A DNA stretch of 64,000 nucleotides from Ophiodon elongatus (GCA_016806645.1 JACSYO010001879.1:189501-253500), one strand, 5' to 3'; shown: positions 37,401-47,868, counted from the first letter of the stretch. Numbers and translations are program-made. The notes: a model not told the origin generated them from the sequence alone.

Positions 37401-40247
37401 TAGTGGAATATATGGATAAAATAGTAGATAAATGTATAATAAATCTCTAAAACAAAACTTTGTAATATAGATTTTTGAGTATAAGTGTTCTCTCTGTACT
37501 TCCACCAGCTGTTAGAGGGACTGAGATCAAATGGGACTGAGTAATAACTTCATACTACAGACCAAGCTTCATGGGATTTGTGTAAATGAAAAATGAACAT
37601 TACAACAGTTTTTGTTTTCAAATAAAATATTTACTATATCGCTGAAAGTACGTCGCTAACTGTAAACTTTCTCTTCATACTTCCTCTCTTCTCTCTGTCC
37701 TCTCGATGCCGACTGAATGTAAACTGCAGTGTTTCTGTAGCGTGAGGTGGTGGGTAGGTCCTTAGGGATTTACTGATTGTCCATTGGTTAGTTTCATACA
37801 AAAATGTTGAGGGACACATGAATCCACAAATGACAGTGAGAGGCGGAGCTCGACACCCACGTATCACAAGACATGTCGATGCTCCCAGCTCGCTGTGTGA
37901 GTCACGTACGATCTCATGAGAACAAGGACATGGAAGTGGAGAGTCTCCAATTCCGACAACATCTCAACCATATTTCTGTGCTGTATTATCGCGGAGCAAT
38001 TAATTTACACATTGAGTAAACACCACGAAAACACGCCGGCGCATCCGTAGACCCCAGAGAGTTAATATATAAACTTCGCTTTTTCAGCTCAAACACTAAA
38101 GTTATAGAAGCACATTCATCATAATGTTCATTTTCACTAACTTTAACTTAAACATGTAAAGTTTAGGAGACACTTCACTCTCTGTATGCATACAAAACAC
38201 GTACACGTAAATACACCAATGTCCAGGGGCCCTAGTAACGACCCCTGAGGAACCCCCTGAAGTATTTTTTTAAGAAACTTCAGCATTGGCTTCACTTTTC
38301 AGACCTGAAGACTTCAATCTCCTTCCGTATGTATTAATGCACCATTAAAGCACATTACTAACTTTGCTCCTTTTCCAGAGTCTTTGTGCTTTCTCTCCTC
38401 ACAGGTTTACATGGATCGGGGTTTAATCTGGACCCTGGTCCTGGTTTTATCTGGACCCTGGTCCTGCCCGACACCTGCTACTATTATCATTGCTATTATT
38501 AGTTGCATTGCTATTAGTATTGCCAATACCATTACTGCTTCTATTATCATTATTATTCTAATATATCCACTGCTACTGTTATTTTTGGTAGTTGTAACTT
38601 CTTCATCATGCTACTACTCTCATTATATGAATAATTTCTGTCATATTCATTGAATGTGTTATAACTCTGTTATGTTGTTCATTCTGTCCACATGACATCT
38701 GTTGTACTTCTGTCCATCCTGATAGAGGATCCTCCTCTGTTGCTCTCCTGAAGGTTTCTTCCCTTTTTCTCCCCGTTAAAGGTTTTTCCAGAACCAATGT
38801 GAGGGTTAAAGGTCAGAGGATGTTGTATGTGTACAGATTGTAAAGACCTCTGAAGCAAATTTATAATTTGTGATTTTGGGCTATACAAAATAAATTGAAA
38901 TTAAAATTAAAGACTGCCCCCTGGGTCTAACCCTTATATGCACCTTTTTTCAGCAGAGATGAAACTATCGCTACAGCAACCGTACCTGCTTTGTCTCCTT
39001 GTGGCATGGGGCGACTACATCAAAGGTTACTTCCTGAGTGTCAGAGTTGAATGAAGGTCTTGGACTAAAGTAGTAATTTCGAGGTCGGCACATCTCGACT
39101 TCAACACTGCCTGGAACGGGCTGTCCGAAAGTGTACCTGATGAGAAGGACGTAGAAATATAAACATTCATTCACTCACCAAACGGGACCTGTTTTAGATC
39201 ATTTAAGAGTGCAACGAGCAAAAGAGCGCTTACTTACGTTGCACATACTTCAGCTTCGATTTCCTCCTGATCAATACTTACTTTATCAGATGCATTTATT
39301 TTTACATCAAATTTAGGCAGAACTGGGGACAAAATGTGTTTATTAACATTCTTGCTTCATTAAAAATAGATTGAAATAAAATAAAAAAGTAACTTACCGT
39401 ATTTCTCCACCTTGAAGTTGTGATGTATTTTAACCAACCCAATGGTCACAATAACTTGGTAGTTCCCTTCACGGGCCTCAGAGTTCAAGGCGTATGAAAG
39501 CTGCAATATCTTACTGTTGGACGTTTCATTCAGCCACTGTCCAATCCGGTTGTAGTCAGCATCCTGTCAAATAACGTGAATGTGAAGAACTTGTATTCAT
39601 GACAAACATAAGGACCTCATGTGAATACGGGGAGAGCAGGTTTCTTCTTCTCCTTCAACGAGTTGGCAGATAAAACTAGACCGTAAGTTTGTGTAGCAGA
39701 GTTAATGATTCCACTTGCCATCACTGGCCATTATTTGCAATTATTATTATTATTATTATTTATTTATATATTATTTCCTCTTATTTTTGTCAATATCATT
39801 TACAATGTATTATCATTAGTTTCCCACTGGGACTAGCGTGTTGTGTGGCATTAGCGCCCTCTACTGGGCCCCTGCAGACTTGAGCGGTGCGCCCCGTATA
39901 CTGTTACCAGTTTGCTGTACGCTATCTCCGTGGTCGGTTGATCTGTAACAAGCTCTGTTGTAATAACTAAATAAGTTCATTTTTGTTTGTAGATCTGTTT
40001 CCTATAGGTTGTGTTAAAGATAATTTCGAATTTCCATAACAAATGCTTCAAAGTGATAACTTGTGGTAATTTGTTGAGTTTACCACAATGTCTGTAACAT
40101 TGTGCTAGCTTAATAAGAAATCTCTGTGGAGTAACTTTCTAACAAACAGCTAGCTAAAATAATTGTTTCTATTGCTTTGGCTTTTCTTTTACTAATTAAG
40201 TATTTCAAACTGATCCTGATCAATGCAGGCTAATATTAGTGCTGCAG

Positions 40248-40281
<34 letters not shown>

Positions 40282-43200
40282 ACATTGTACAATTTTGCAC
40301 AGCGCTTTAAACTCAAAGGTACTTTACATGGTAAAAACAGAAACAATAAAAGCAAGAACAATGTAAACGACGCAGATAAATGACATTATACCAAACTTGG
40401 AAGAGAATTTCTGGATTCAGTAGGTTATAATAAAAATAAATTTAATAAAAGTTGGCAATATAGTGCGTAATCCTCAGCTGAGGGTTCATAAACCAAGGGC
40501 AGGCCACAGCCTTTCAACAGTTGCCTGTAAAAGCAGCCTGCGAGAGTTATCTGTCGGTGCGCATTGACCTATGCGATTTGGTAATATAGTCCACTGAAAA
40601 TGTGCATCGTCGCCTCTCATTGGCTCAGTTTTACAACATATATTCGGTTAAAGTTTCACATGGCTAGAATCAGCATTCGGATTGGTTGGTCGGTGCAAAG
40701 GTCTCTCCCAGACCTACCAGCACTTAAAGTTAACGCTCCACCCTCTCGTAAAGTTGAGCATATCCACTCGTCATGAGTTGTTTTATTGCTCTTTGTGTTG
40801 ATCTTGGAGACTTCAGTGTCTTCATCCCCCTCTCTCTATCTCATTACATGCATACCTGAACTAAGTCTAAGTAAGAAACTCAATGTGGCTGTCTTCTATG
40901 TCACGCATACTCCTTCCCATAAGGCTCGCTATTCCTTATTAATTATCCTTTTTAAGTATCGTAATTTATACATAGACATTCCTTATTTATAAGTGTAAGT
41001 CATATTATTTTATTACAACCTAACAATTAAGTTTAATGTAGTTTGACAAAGAAATCTCAACTTAAGGTCCACTTACTAGCTTTCATTAGCTAGTTTAGTT
41101 TATGCAGTGATCTTGAACTTTATAAACTAAATTAACTTGATTTAAGAAGGCTAATGGACAATTTAGAGCATTATTTGTTTCCAAGGTCAACAATGATTTT
41201 TTATAAGGAAATCAACATATTAAAGGGTGGATATTTTCCTCTTAGTCTTACCTGAATTTTGATGGTATCGTACTGTAAAAAAAAAGAAATAGGGAGATTT
41301 TTAAAAACGAACTGCACAACATTTTTCAATAAGAACTCAGTGGTGTTTTCCAATCCACAGAGCTCTTAGGCTCAATTCATACCATAAAAATGAGAAACTA
41401 GTGTTAGGAGGTGATGGATTAGTCAGGTTTACCTAAAGGGGCTGTCGTTGTACTATTGACTAACAGCTTCATGATTAGAAACATAGCTCATCGATCATTT
41501 CATTACGTAACTTTAAAACCTGCACCGTTACCTAACAGTATCACTAACACTGTTTTTTGTGAATGACATCTGAAGAAAGGAAAGACTCTCACCAGCCCAT
41601 TGGCAGGTCTCAACTTGGAGTCCAGTGTGATGACTCTGAAATGCACTGAGAGAAATAAAGAGATTATTCTACATGAAGCTTTTACAGCTCTTCTACAGCA
41701 GTGGTAAACATCCTACCAGGCTCGTAAAACTAATCAGAAATTATATCATTACTATTGATAAGTAGAAGTTAGAAAAAGCTAGAATCATAGGTAATTTACT
41801 ATGAGCATTTACGTTACTACCCCTTTTGCCATAAAACTGCACAAATGCAGACTCAGGAGACAGGGTAATTGAGTGCAAAAAAGGTATTTTAATGATTCCA
41901 GAGACACGGGATCAGAAAATCGGCCAAACACGGGAAACACAATGATGAAAACAGATGAACGCACAAGGAGGAACAAGACAAACAGGGCTTAAATACACTG
42001 GGGAGGGTAGGCAACGAGGCACAGGTGGAACCAATCAGGGCGTGGCTTGCAATCACACAGGAGGGGAAACACATGAGGAGGGAGGTGCAGGTGATCAGAC
42101 ACAGGAGGATTCAATCAGACAATCACGAAGACAGGAAGTGACACGAGGAAACACGAGACAGGGAACCTTCAAAATAAAACCTACACTTAACAGAAACTCT
42201 ACGCAGTGACAGATAGCTCACTCAGCTACGATTTCTTATTAATATTGCAAATAGTGTCACTTAATTAACGTGACGTAATTTTTACCTTCTGAACTAATAT
42301 TAAGTTTTCATATATGCTAATTAACCTTTATTCATATCAACTGATGTTACTTTTACATATATGCTGGCATCACTTTCTCCATATGAGCTAATATTACATT
42401 TTCTTTCATGCTTTTTATATAAGCTAATGTTACTTTTTCATAATAGCTGAGGTAACCTTTTTTTTTATTAACGCAATGTTACTTATTTATATGATCTTAA
42501 CCCTATTTTAACATGTGTTAATGTTACTTTTTCATATATGCTAACGTAACTGTTTACATATATGCTAAAGTAATTTTTTTAATATAAGCTAATGTTAATT
42601 AGTCATATATGCTAATGTAATTTCTTCCCATTAGTGCTAATGCAACTTTTTTCATAAATCCTAGTGTGACTTTTACATATGTGCTAATGTAAGATTTCAT
42701 ATAAGCTAGTTACTTTTTCATGTATGCTAGAGTAACTTTTTTAATATATGCTAAAGTTACCTTTTCAAATATGCTAATGTAACTTTTTTCATATATGCTC
42801 ACAATAGTTTTCTACGCTAAGATATTGTTTCTAATGTTCTGTGATTTGAACCCATACTGCAATTAATTTCTCACTACCTGCGAGAGTTAATGTTGCCGTG
42901 TGACATTAATTTAAACAGTTTTAGGAAAGCAAGGATGGCTGCTGCATGCATTTAACTCCAAACAAGCAAGGTACATTATTTTCTACCCTGTGTTGCACGC
43001 ACATCCCAATTATTTGTAAAGGGCAAATCTGTCTATATACAGCATGGTACCATATTGTATACAACATCATAGATCATCAACTCAAGGTTACCTGTTTGTC
43101 CAGGGAGGTAGATTGGTTTATCCGTTTGGACGAATGTCTTTGGGCGATAGGCTTTGATCAGGACTTTCCTGACTTCTTTTGAGTAATAAGTGTTGCCTCG

Positions 43201-43359
43201 TACCTCCACCTCGAAATCCTGCACATCTTCATCCTTCACTAAAGGAACCTGTGACAAAAACATATTTTGAGGACACGGTGAGAACCTCTTAAAAAATAAA
43301 TAATAATAATAATTCATAAATATGTTACTTTTTTGTGTGATTTGTGCTTTTGTTTATAA

Positions 43360-43408
<49 letters not shown>

Positions 43409-44193
43409 GCGTAATCCCATTGACGGCTAACGTAACTTCTCATAAAAGTTAATTCTACTTTTAGATATATACTCATGTAATTTTTCTCATATAAGGTCAT
43501 TTCACTTTTACATATATGCTAATGTAACTTTTCTATATAAATGAATGTTACTTGTTTCATATATGCCAAAGGAACTTTTTCCATATATGCTCACGATAGT
43601 TTAAGCTTTTAGTTTTTTAACCCATACTGCCTGTTGACAGTCTGGGGCACACGCTTAATTTCTCACTACCTGTGTGTGTTAGTGGATGTTTTATGAATCT
43701 CTTCAAGGTTCTAGTCTTGTTTTTCAATCAACACATTTTCAATCAATGTTGTGGAAATGAGCAAATTAACCAAATCTTGAGAGCTCACCTTAAATTGATT
43801 GCAGATATGGAAGTCTTTATTGGAGATCTGTGTGAAGAGGGTTGTATTCGCCTCTGAGGACTTCAGACTGATGATCATAATCAGAGTCTCGTTGGGCTGC
43901 AGGAGACTGGCACAGAATCTGGCCTCAGCCCCGGCTTCAAGAGTTGCAGGAATGGCCACCATGTACTGCCTGCAGCCACAGAAACATACAGTAGAGATCT
44001 CACTGGATCTGACATGGAAGAAACTCCAAACAGCAGCCAAAATTCCCAAAGATTCATGTTTAATAAATTCAACCACAAGCTTATCGTGAGAGTTCAGGTA
44101 AACTTACGGTCCTGCCACTGCTCGACCCACAAACATCCAGCTGAAGAAAACACAAAGTGTCCATGTCCACATCTGAAACCCAGGGAGACCCAT
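21644..44193 (-). CDS. a2m: Alpha-2-macroglobulin, complete 36-exon gene (copy A)
   Basis: Secreted broad-range protease inhibitor of the thioester-protein family: bait cleavage triggers a conformational trap and exposes a receptor-binding domain. I joined 36 exons by AC..CT splice flanks (plus-strand view) and reading phase; the phases close throughout. They sum to 4320 nt, 1439 aa, against about 1474 aa and 36 exons for human A2M. Start ATG at 44193 opens a hydrophobic signal peptide; stop TGA at 21644-21646. Hallmarks: thioester GCGEQNM at residues 966-972, bait region about 671-740, C-terminal receptor-binding domain from about 1297. Intron 9 uses a GC donor. Introns carry several lineage-specific insertions (LINE, solo LTRs, MITE, piggyBac), none breaking an exon. 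Exon 17 has a weak donor, so that join is the least certain. Exon coordinates are in the block entries below. Other A2M-family members (pzp, a2ml1, ovostatin-like) cannot be separated without a tree. Confidence 0.93.
25458..25500. repeat. (CTAA)n microsatellite
   Basis: About ten CTAA units with one CATA interruption, in intron 27 of copy A. The paralogous site in C (about 58770-58790) has only two or three units. Confidence 0.9.
25629..28463 (-). CDS. a2m: Copy A exons 24-27: thioester domain, first half
   Basis: Exons: 28287-28463 (177 nt), 28072-28147 (76), 27750-27906 (157), 25629-25703 (75). Exon 24 holds MPYGCGEQNM at 28387-28407 plus flanks; the Cys967 and Gln970 side chains form the internal thioester that covalently captures the protease. 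Exon 25 starts GYQRQLNYKH and exon 26 LTAFVVRSF, both strongly conserved family motifs. The intron between exons 27 and 26 has grown to about 2 kb by a probable solo LTR and a LINE, both absent from the same intron of copy C. Confidence 0.94.
25892..26675 (-). mobile_element. Probable 784-bp solo LTR in intron 26 of copy A
   Basis: Absent from the matching intron of copy C, which reads straight across (GACGATGG then TTCTCCTCC). Ends TGTCGTGG..ATCCACA (TG..CA); flanks ATCT/GTCT are only an imperfect 4-bp duplication. An AATAAA is placed sensibly if read on the minus strand. No coding sequence. Confidence 0.55.
26739..27630 (+). mobile_element. Internally deleted RTE-like LINE in intron 26 of copy A
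   Basis: Begins with the same 50-odd bases as the 11870 copy (AATCGCCATC..GTGGAGGAGTTTGAG), jumps to the end of the RT domain, then is open from 26894 (VSTSKSEAMVLCRKLVDC, FKYLGVLFTSEGKMEREI, LTYGHKLWVVTERTRSRIQA, LRWFGHLIRMPPGRLP). A 52-base direct duplication sits at about 27200-27305. Tail GGATAAGTGGATGA and GATGGA repeats. Flanked by TCTGATCT/CTCTGATC, with an empty site in copy C near 59210-59220. Confidence 0.8.
28628..29300 (+). mobile_element. Probable solo LTR in intron 23 of copy A
   Basis: Starts TGTTAGAATGTAATAATTT and is absent from the same intron of copy C. AGTAC is found at both flanks. Related to 40391-41028 in the opposite orientation (TGTTAGGTTGTAATAAAATA, CAGCTGAG, GAATCC.GAAATTCTCTTC blocks). 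Confidence 0.6.
29493..31548 (-). CDS. a2m: Copy A exons 19-23: MG7 and CUB region
   Basis: Exons: 31323-31548 (226 nt), 30758-30884 (127), 30543-30664 (122), 30408-30459 (52), 29493-29576 (84). They encode the post-bait stretch with FVVL-type family motifs such as PFFLELTLPYSIIRGE, then CLCGNKRRTVSW, and SARASVSVLG just before the thioester exon. This matches the human order exon for exon. Phases are continuous. Between exons 23 and 22 lies a 589-bp terminal-inverted-repeat element (29708-30296). The equivalents of exons 18-22 are missing from pseudogene C. Confidence 0.91.
29708..30296. mobile_element. MITE-like element with inverted repeats, intron 22 of copy A
   Basis: Left end ATTTAAAGCGACAATGAGGA and right end read in reverse (ATTTAAAGTGACTATGAGGA) are inverted repeats. 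589 bp, no transposase. Inside is a short tandem of GGTGGACTGGTC..CTGCTGGATCTGGGT units. Orthologous in copy C (60552-61137). Confidence 0.75.
31590..31800. repeat. Dispersed repeat family X, intron 18 of copy A
   Basis: Shares the GCCAAAATGCCGAACTC block with 9880-10330. Part of it (31640-31700) is inverted relative to the D copy (10010-10075), so this element has been rearranged. Confidence 0.5.
32013..32600 (-). CDS. a2m: Copy A exons 16-18: bait-region domain
   Basis: Exon 16 is 32457-32600 (IFDLLPIKK at its start), exon 17 is 32269-32350 and exon 18 is 32013-32148. The correct exon 17 acceptor is TCTAG before AATGTGGGG, which gives NVGMKMATNLLIRVPSCL, a recognisable fish A2M stretch. 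A nearer TTTCAG would give an immediate stop, so it was not used. The exon 17 donor (AAGG before GTGGCC) is weak but restores phase. The bait itself (roughly residues 695-725) holds several Arg residues and a Thr/Ser-rich run (ATTTSRSASHP), possible cleavage targets for trypsin-like and other proteases. Exon 18 ends in FFPETWIWDLVEV, the conserved post-bait motif. Confidence 0.85.
32795..37002 (-). CDS. a2m: Copy A exons 9-15: MG4-MG6 region
   Basis: Exons: 36885-37002 (118 nt), 36673-36764 (92), 36423-36590 (168), 34597-34824 (228), 34049-34112 (64), 33797-33942 (146), 32795-32944 (150). Frames close across all joins. Exon 9 ends in AG followed by GCAAGT, a GC-AG intron. Exon 12 encodes the PSSPHTNTV and CDKEEDFSIQY stretch and exon 15 the LCGVSAVDQSVLI stretch typical of the family just before the bait domain. 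The same exons exist in copy D at a nearly constant offset of about 20,050 bases for exons 9-14. The intron between exons 12 and 11 carries a solo LTR shared with D; intron 8 carries a piggyBac remnant. Confidence 0.92.
35303..35595 (-). mobile_element. Solo LTR, Gmr1-like family, in copy A
   Basis: Same insertion as 15253-15545, with identical ends and ATAAC duplication, so it was present before A and D separated (or was moved by conversion). It lies in the intron between exons 12 and 11. Confidence 0.85.
36881..36884 (-). other. Non-canonical GC donor of intron 9 (copy A)
   Basis: On the minus strand exon 9 ends ACAG and the intron starts GCAAGT. The frame requires this junction. The same GC donor is present in copy B (97-98) and D (16826-16827), so it predates the duplications. 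GC-AG introns are a known rare major-spliceosome class. Confidence 0.8.
37099..38061. mobile_element. piggyBac-type element with TTAA target duplication
   Basis: Flanked by TTAA at 37095-37098 and 38062-38065. Ends are imperfect inverted repeats (CCATCTGAGGTCTAAGGG against CTCTCTGGGGTCTACGGA). The same site in copy B (about 297-300) has a single TTAA and no insert, an exact empty site. The interior has only a short minus-strand remnant (MKRKFTVSDVL), resembling the N terminus of piggyBac transposases, so it is non-autonomous. Confidence 0.85.
38224..38256 (-). mobile_element. Tiny LINE-2/Rex-type reverse transcriptase fragment
   Basis: The minus strand reads GVPQGSLLGPL, the conserved non-LTR reverse transcriptase motif, without further homology I can follow on either side. 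In intron 8 of copy A. Confidence 0.55.
38330..38920 (+). repeat. Teleost interspersed repeat, intron 8 of copy A
   Basis: Paralogue of 800-1295, with a longer ATT/ATC-rich middle section and the same tail reading through TTTGGGCTATACAAAATAAA. Confidence 0.6.
38986..44193 (-). CDS. a2m: Copy A exons 1-8: signal peptide and MG1-MG3
   Basis: Exons (minus strand, 5' to 3'): 44108-44193, 43789-43969, 43092-43248, 41593-41645, 41252-41272 (only 21 nt, seven codons), 39398-39563, 39238-39322, 38986-39136. Exon 1 encodes about 28 residues with a hydrophobic core (LCVFFSWMFVG) and likely cleavage after AVA, giving a mature start near GPQYMV. Exon 3 contains TDKPIYLPGQT, the A2M/complement-family MG2 hallmark (TDKPIYxPGQ). 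Candidate N-glycosylation sequons are NET and NTT in exon 2 and NET in exon 6. These exons form the first macroglobulin domains of the ring. All exon lengths match copy B exactly. The very short fifth exon is conserved in B and encodes YDTIKIQ in A and YDTIEIQ in B. Confidence 0.92.
40391..41028 (-). mobile_element. Probable solo LTR in intron 5 of copy A
   Basis: Reverse-oriented relative of 28628-29300. Absent from copy B, where the intron continues directly to GTTTAATGTAGTTTGAC. Confidence 0.6.
41835..42215 (-). mobile_element. Probable solo LTR in intron 3 of copy A
   Basis: Read on the minus strand it begins TGTCACTGCGTAGAG, contains GTATTTAAGCCCTG (TATA-like) and ATTAAAATACC, and ends near TCTGCATTTGTGCAG, a typical fish gypsy LTR layout of about 370 bp. 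Absent from copy B intron 3. Confidence 0.55.
42260..42820. repeat. Diverged AT-rich minisatellite, intron 3 of copy A
   Basis: Expanded relative to copy B: about 20 degenerate units of CATATATGCTAATGTAACTT type. It sits between an LTR-like insertion and exon 3. Confidence 0.65.
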
Positions 44194-44320
44194 GGTTGAC
44201 TGAGATGATACTGGTGAAGATGACCCTGAGTCAGCATCTTTTAAATGGCCTGTGATAGAGATCTCCACCCCCACTCCACGCCCACACACACCATGCAACT
44301 CTTCTATTGATATTCCAGAT
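44194..44320 (-). promoter_or_regulatory. Proximal promoter and 5' UTR of copy A
   Basis: The block directly upstream of the ATG is almost identical to that of copy B and stops matching after about 125 bases. It contains a TATA-like ATTTAAAAG at 44238-44246 and a perfect AP-1-type TGAGTCA palindrome at 44227-44233. The TATA position predicts transcription starting near 44215, giving a very short 5' UTR. The function of these sites is inferred from consensus only. Confidence 0.5.
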
Positions 44321-44689
44321 ATCACATCAGTCAATCATTTATAGACGTTGTGTTGTTTATAGCGTGGAAGGCTGACTGCAATTTCAAGGATTTAATCGGC
44401 CAAGGGACGGATTGAGATCTCTCATTCCACTTATAATAATGACAATGTATTTTTTCTGTAGAATATCATATCGTTGTACTTTTCTCAATCTACGATGTTG
44501 CACAAACCTTTTAAGCATTTCGTTCTCTGCATTCCTTGGATTGTGACACAGGGGTTAAATTGGGCTGTGGGTGTTCGGGGCTAACCCCCGGCACATAGGC
44601 CTCTTCTACTATCGCCAGATCATTTTGCCAGGTGTTGCCTTAAAAATATAAGTTCTAAGGCAACACCCGGCTAACATCACTATTTTCAT

Positions 44690-44835
44690 ATCATAAGGTT
44701 AGGTTTTCATAAATGCTGATGTAACTTTTATTCATATGTGTCAATGTTACTTAAGTATATATGCTAACTTAACCTTTTTTCACGTGTTAATGTACATTTT
44801 TCATATATGCAAACCTAACTTTTTTTATATACTAA
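44690..44835. repeat. AT-rich minisatellite upstream of copy A
   Basis: A few degenerate CATATATGCTAATGTAACTT-type units, the same family as the intron arrays. Confidence 0.5.
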
Positions 44836-44999
44836 GTTTAATTTATAACAACAAAATAGTAATAAATATTATTAAAATATAAATAATAATTTATGATTAA
44901 GACATTAACTTTTATATGTAAATTAGGTTTCAGAGTGCATAAAAAAACATAAATTTAGAGCTTTTTTATGAACGAAAAAAAAACTCATCTTAACCCAAT

Positions 45000-45455
45000 A
45001 ACAATGCCATGAAGTGAGGCTGGAGTCAAATATTCTCCTAAATCAAGCCGACATATCCATGTTACAGTAAGTTCTGCAACATTGCCCTTTACCCAGCGTG
45101 GGCTGTTTGATTTTTGTCATGCAAACAGCTCTTAACCTGAGAACAAGGGCCAAAGTAGAACATCTTTTCAAGTAAGTAAACATTTGTGAACTGATCAAAA
45201 AAACATTACTTACTGTGTTGTAAAAAAGTTACAACACAATAAGTAATGTGCTAACTATTTAAAGTTGGGCAACAATGAAACTAAACTTCTTTTTGAATTT
45301 GCACAAGACATAGACATTGGCATATAAATATAAATATATATGAATAAATATAGGCATGTATGTAACTTCTTCTTATAGCTCATGACTCTGAGACTGGTTC
45401 TCCGACTCAGAGGGTTTGTGCTCATGAAGAACTGGTTCATCAGCTCAGGGTAGAT
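45000..45455 (-). repeat. Upstream module of copy A, paralogous to 6430-6960
   Basis: Matches the region upstream of copy B (AGGCTGGAGTCAAAT, AAGCCGACATATCCATGTTA, CATGCAAACAGCTCTTA). It reaches the start of the 1.2-kb module and is then cut off by repeat family X. It supports duplication units extending beyond the gene. Confidence 0.6.
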
Positions 45456-45790
45456 GAAATGATTGGATGGACAGATTTATTCCTTATTTTGTCAGATAAT
45501 TTGATTAATGTATTCCACATCGCCATCTTGGATTACGGCCTTCGACATGTTTTTTTTCCCGCAACCAGTGAACAGGAAGTGACCATATTTGAACTGAGGA
45601 GGAGTGACCTAGAGACGCCGTATACGTCTCTGGTAGAGACCTGTCAAACATTGTAAACACGAGTTTATGGTCTCAATCTCTAGTTTCAAGTCTTCTTCAA
45701 TACAGCATGATGTTCATTTCGTAAATTATGGTCCATTTAGAGTCAAATAGACCATAAAGCAGGATATGCTTTAGGCAACTGTGATTGACA
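45455..45790. repeat. Dispersed repeat family X
   Basis: Paralogue of 19330-19680, truncating the upstream module. No ORF. Confidence 0.5.
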
Positions 45791-46129
45791 GGTCTCTACC
45801 TATACCTACCTGTCTAGAATCTACAGCTTTTAGTCAACTAGACTCTAGTTGACCACAACTAAAAGCTTCATTTGTCAGGAAACTAGTGAGGTTTTGTTCT
45901 ATGACGACAAGAAAACAAGACAACAGTGCCACCTACAGGAAGTCTAGCTTCATCAATAGAAAATCCAGACAAAGTAATGAATGCTGGCTATCACAAACAT
46001 ACACAAGCAGACATGAAACTACACAAAATACATGTATATTTAAATGAAATGGAGATTCAATTAAACTGTTAGTGGGAACACATCAGTCTTCAAGCTACAG
46101 ATGACTTTAAGATTAAAAGTCTCTCAAAA

Positions 46130-47425
46130 AAAAACATGTGGAGGAATTCACAACATGATTTTATTCAACGAAATATTCTGCTTCAATCCGTATTTGTTAG
46201 CGTTTAGCCTTTAAAAAAGTTCTCAGCGTTTAAAAACCTGTTTGCTCTCCTGCATACTGAAGACAAATGAAGCGGTCTAGCAATCTAACAGCACCATGAA
46301 TTACATTTATTTAACCACAATAACAAACAAAAACTATTTGGCTCCAACACTATTATAGTAAATTACTTTAGTCATAACGATAAATTCAAATCATGTATCT
46401 GCATTCACTTAGAGAATCACTTAATTATGTTGACAAAGTTGACGAGTTATATTCATTAAAGAAAGAATGATTAAGGGTTCTTCTTGCTTTGTTCCATCAT
46501 CTTAAATATGAGGAAATATTTTAAATCTCTGTTGTGTATTTTTCTTCTCATTACAAACTACAGCTTTAATTATTTCATTATATTTTTTTGAGGGGATTAA
46601 AGTTTGTCAGTCTGCGGAGCAAGACAGTTTTTTGACTTGTGCCAAGTTGAGCACAGAATGAATCTTGTAACTTTATTTTTGTTGAGTAAACCTTTCAAAA
46701 TGGAGTTACTGTCTCTGAAGACTAATTTTGCATCAAACTTATTGCCAATACACAGACTGTAACAGCAATGGTAATATGGACTACCGTACAGAGAGAAGAT
46801 TGCCACTATATTTGAGTCAAAAAACGTTGCTCACAATGGAAAGAAGAAAGGATTATCATGCGGAATAAAACCTTTTGCATGGACGATGACCAAGTCAAAG
46901 CCTTCATAATGGATAACGTAAGTTACTGTGGATGATATTCATGAAGATTTCGCCACTAAATCAACAGACGGAGAGCTACATTGCACGCGGTGCTAGCTTA
47001 TTTAAGTACCTCGTTAACGAAATCGCTGCGGGCTGTGTAACGGCCTACCAAGTTATTGTGGCTTGTAACAGTAGTGGTAATGTAGATTACCATACAGAGA
47101 GAAGATTGCCGCTACACACACACACACACACACCTTGTGACTCACACATTACGTCTGAGACCTACATTTGTTTGTCATTTTTACTGCTTTTGCAGTATTT
47201 ATGTTAATTTAATCTTTATGGGAGAGATACCAGGATTTTTTGGACAACATAAAAGCTTTCTTCATTTTGGGATAAGACAATTTTAAGAGCCATTTTCACA
47301 TCCCATTACTTTATTGTCTAGCATACATACATTTCACTTCATAAAGGATGGTAGCAGAACACTGACGGGCAAATATGTGAGGACTGTTTGTAGACATGGT
47401 GTTAAGGAACATAACTTTAACCTTC
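46130..47425 (-). pseudogene. Orphan 3' flank of A2M copy C
   Basis: Nearly collinear with 20380-21597, the 3' UTR and downstream flank of copy A. It holds the polyadenylation-type TTTATT (plus view) and the same anonymous AT-rich sequence. Homology stops about 50 bases before the position of the last coding exon, where an LTR begins. It shows copy C once had a full 3' end that was later removed or displaced by about 10 kb of mobile DNA. Confidence 0.75.
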
Positions 47426-47464
47426 TTTTCATATTTTATATTTCATATTCTTATCTGAGTGAAC

Positions 47465-47868
47465 TGTGATTGTGCATATTGTCATTGCCTGCATTGGGGG
47501 ATTCGTTGGTCATGTCGCAGCAGCCAATAGCAGACGCAACCTCTTTCCTGTGTATAATTGGGGGGGGCCCATCTTAATTGATCCCATTGAAGGAAATATG
47601 GTCTTGTGGGAACCTCTCTGGCCAAGCAATCTTTTGTCTGCTAACTATCTAAGGCAGGATGTTTCAATGCAGCTCCATCCTATCCACACCATATATAATT
47701 CTGTCTGACTTCTTCTCTTCAGTGCACACTTGGATAGACTGATGACTCTGTACAACTGTGCCTCTTCTTGTAAGAATAAATTATTTCATAGATAAGTTCA
47801 GTTTCATGATATTCGTTATTTCAGCTTAAAAAGACTCAACAGTGGGTTAGATATATTTTACCACCACA
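47465..47868 (+). mobile_element. LTR with adjacent primer-binding-like site
   Basis: About 404 bp from TGTGATTGTGC to CCACCACA, with a CCAAT-type box near 47523, TATA-like ATATATAATT at 47691-47700 and AATAAA at 47775-47780 in the right order. Two bases after its end comes TTGGCGTCTACGAACAGG (47871 on), placed like a tRNA primer-binding site. So this is the 5' LTR of a retroelement whose coding part is not recognisable; 47869-48490 is leader-like sequence without gag. Confidence 0.6.
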
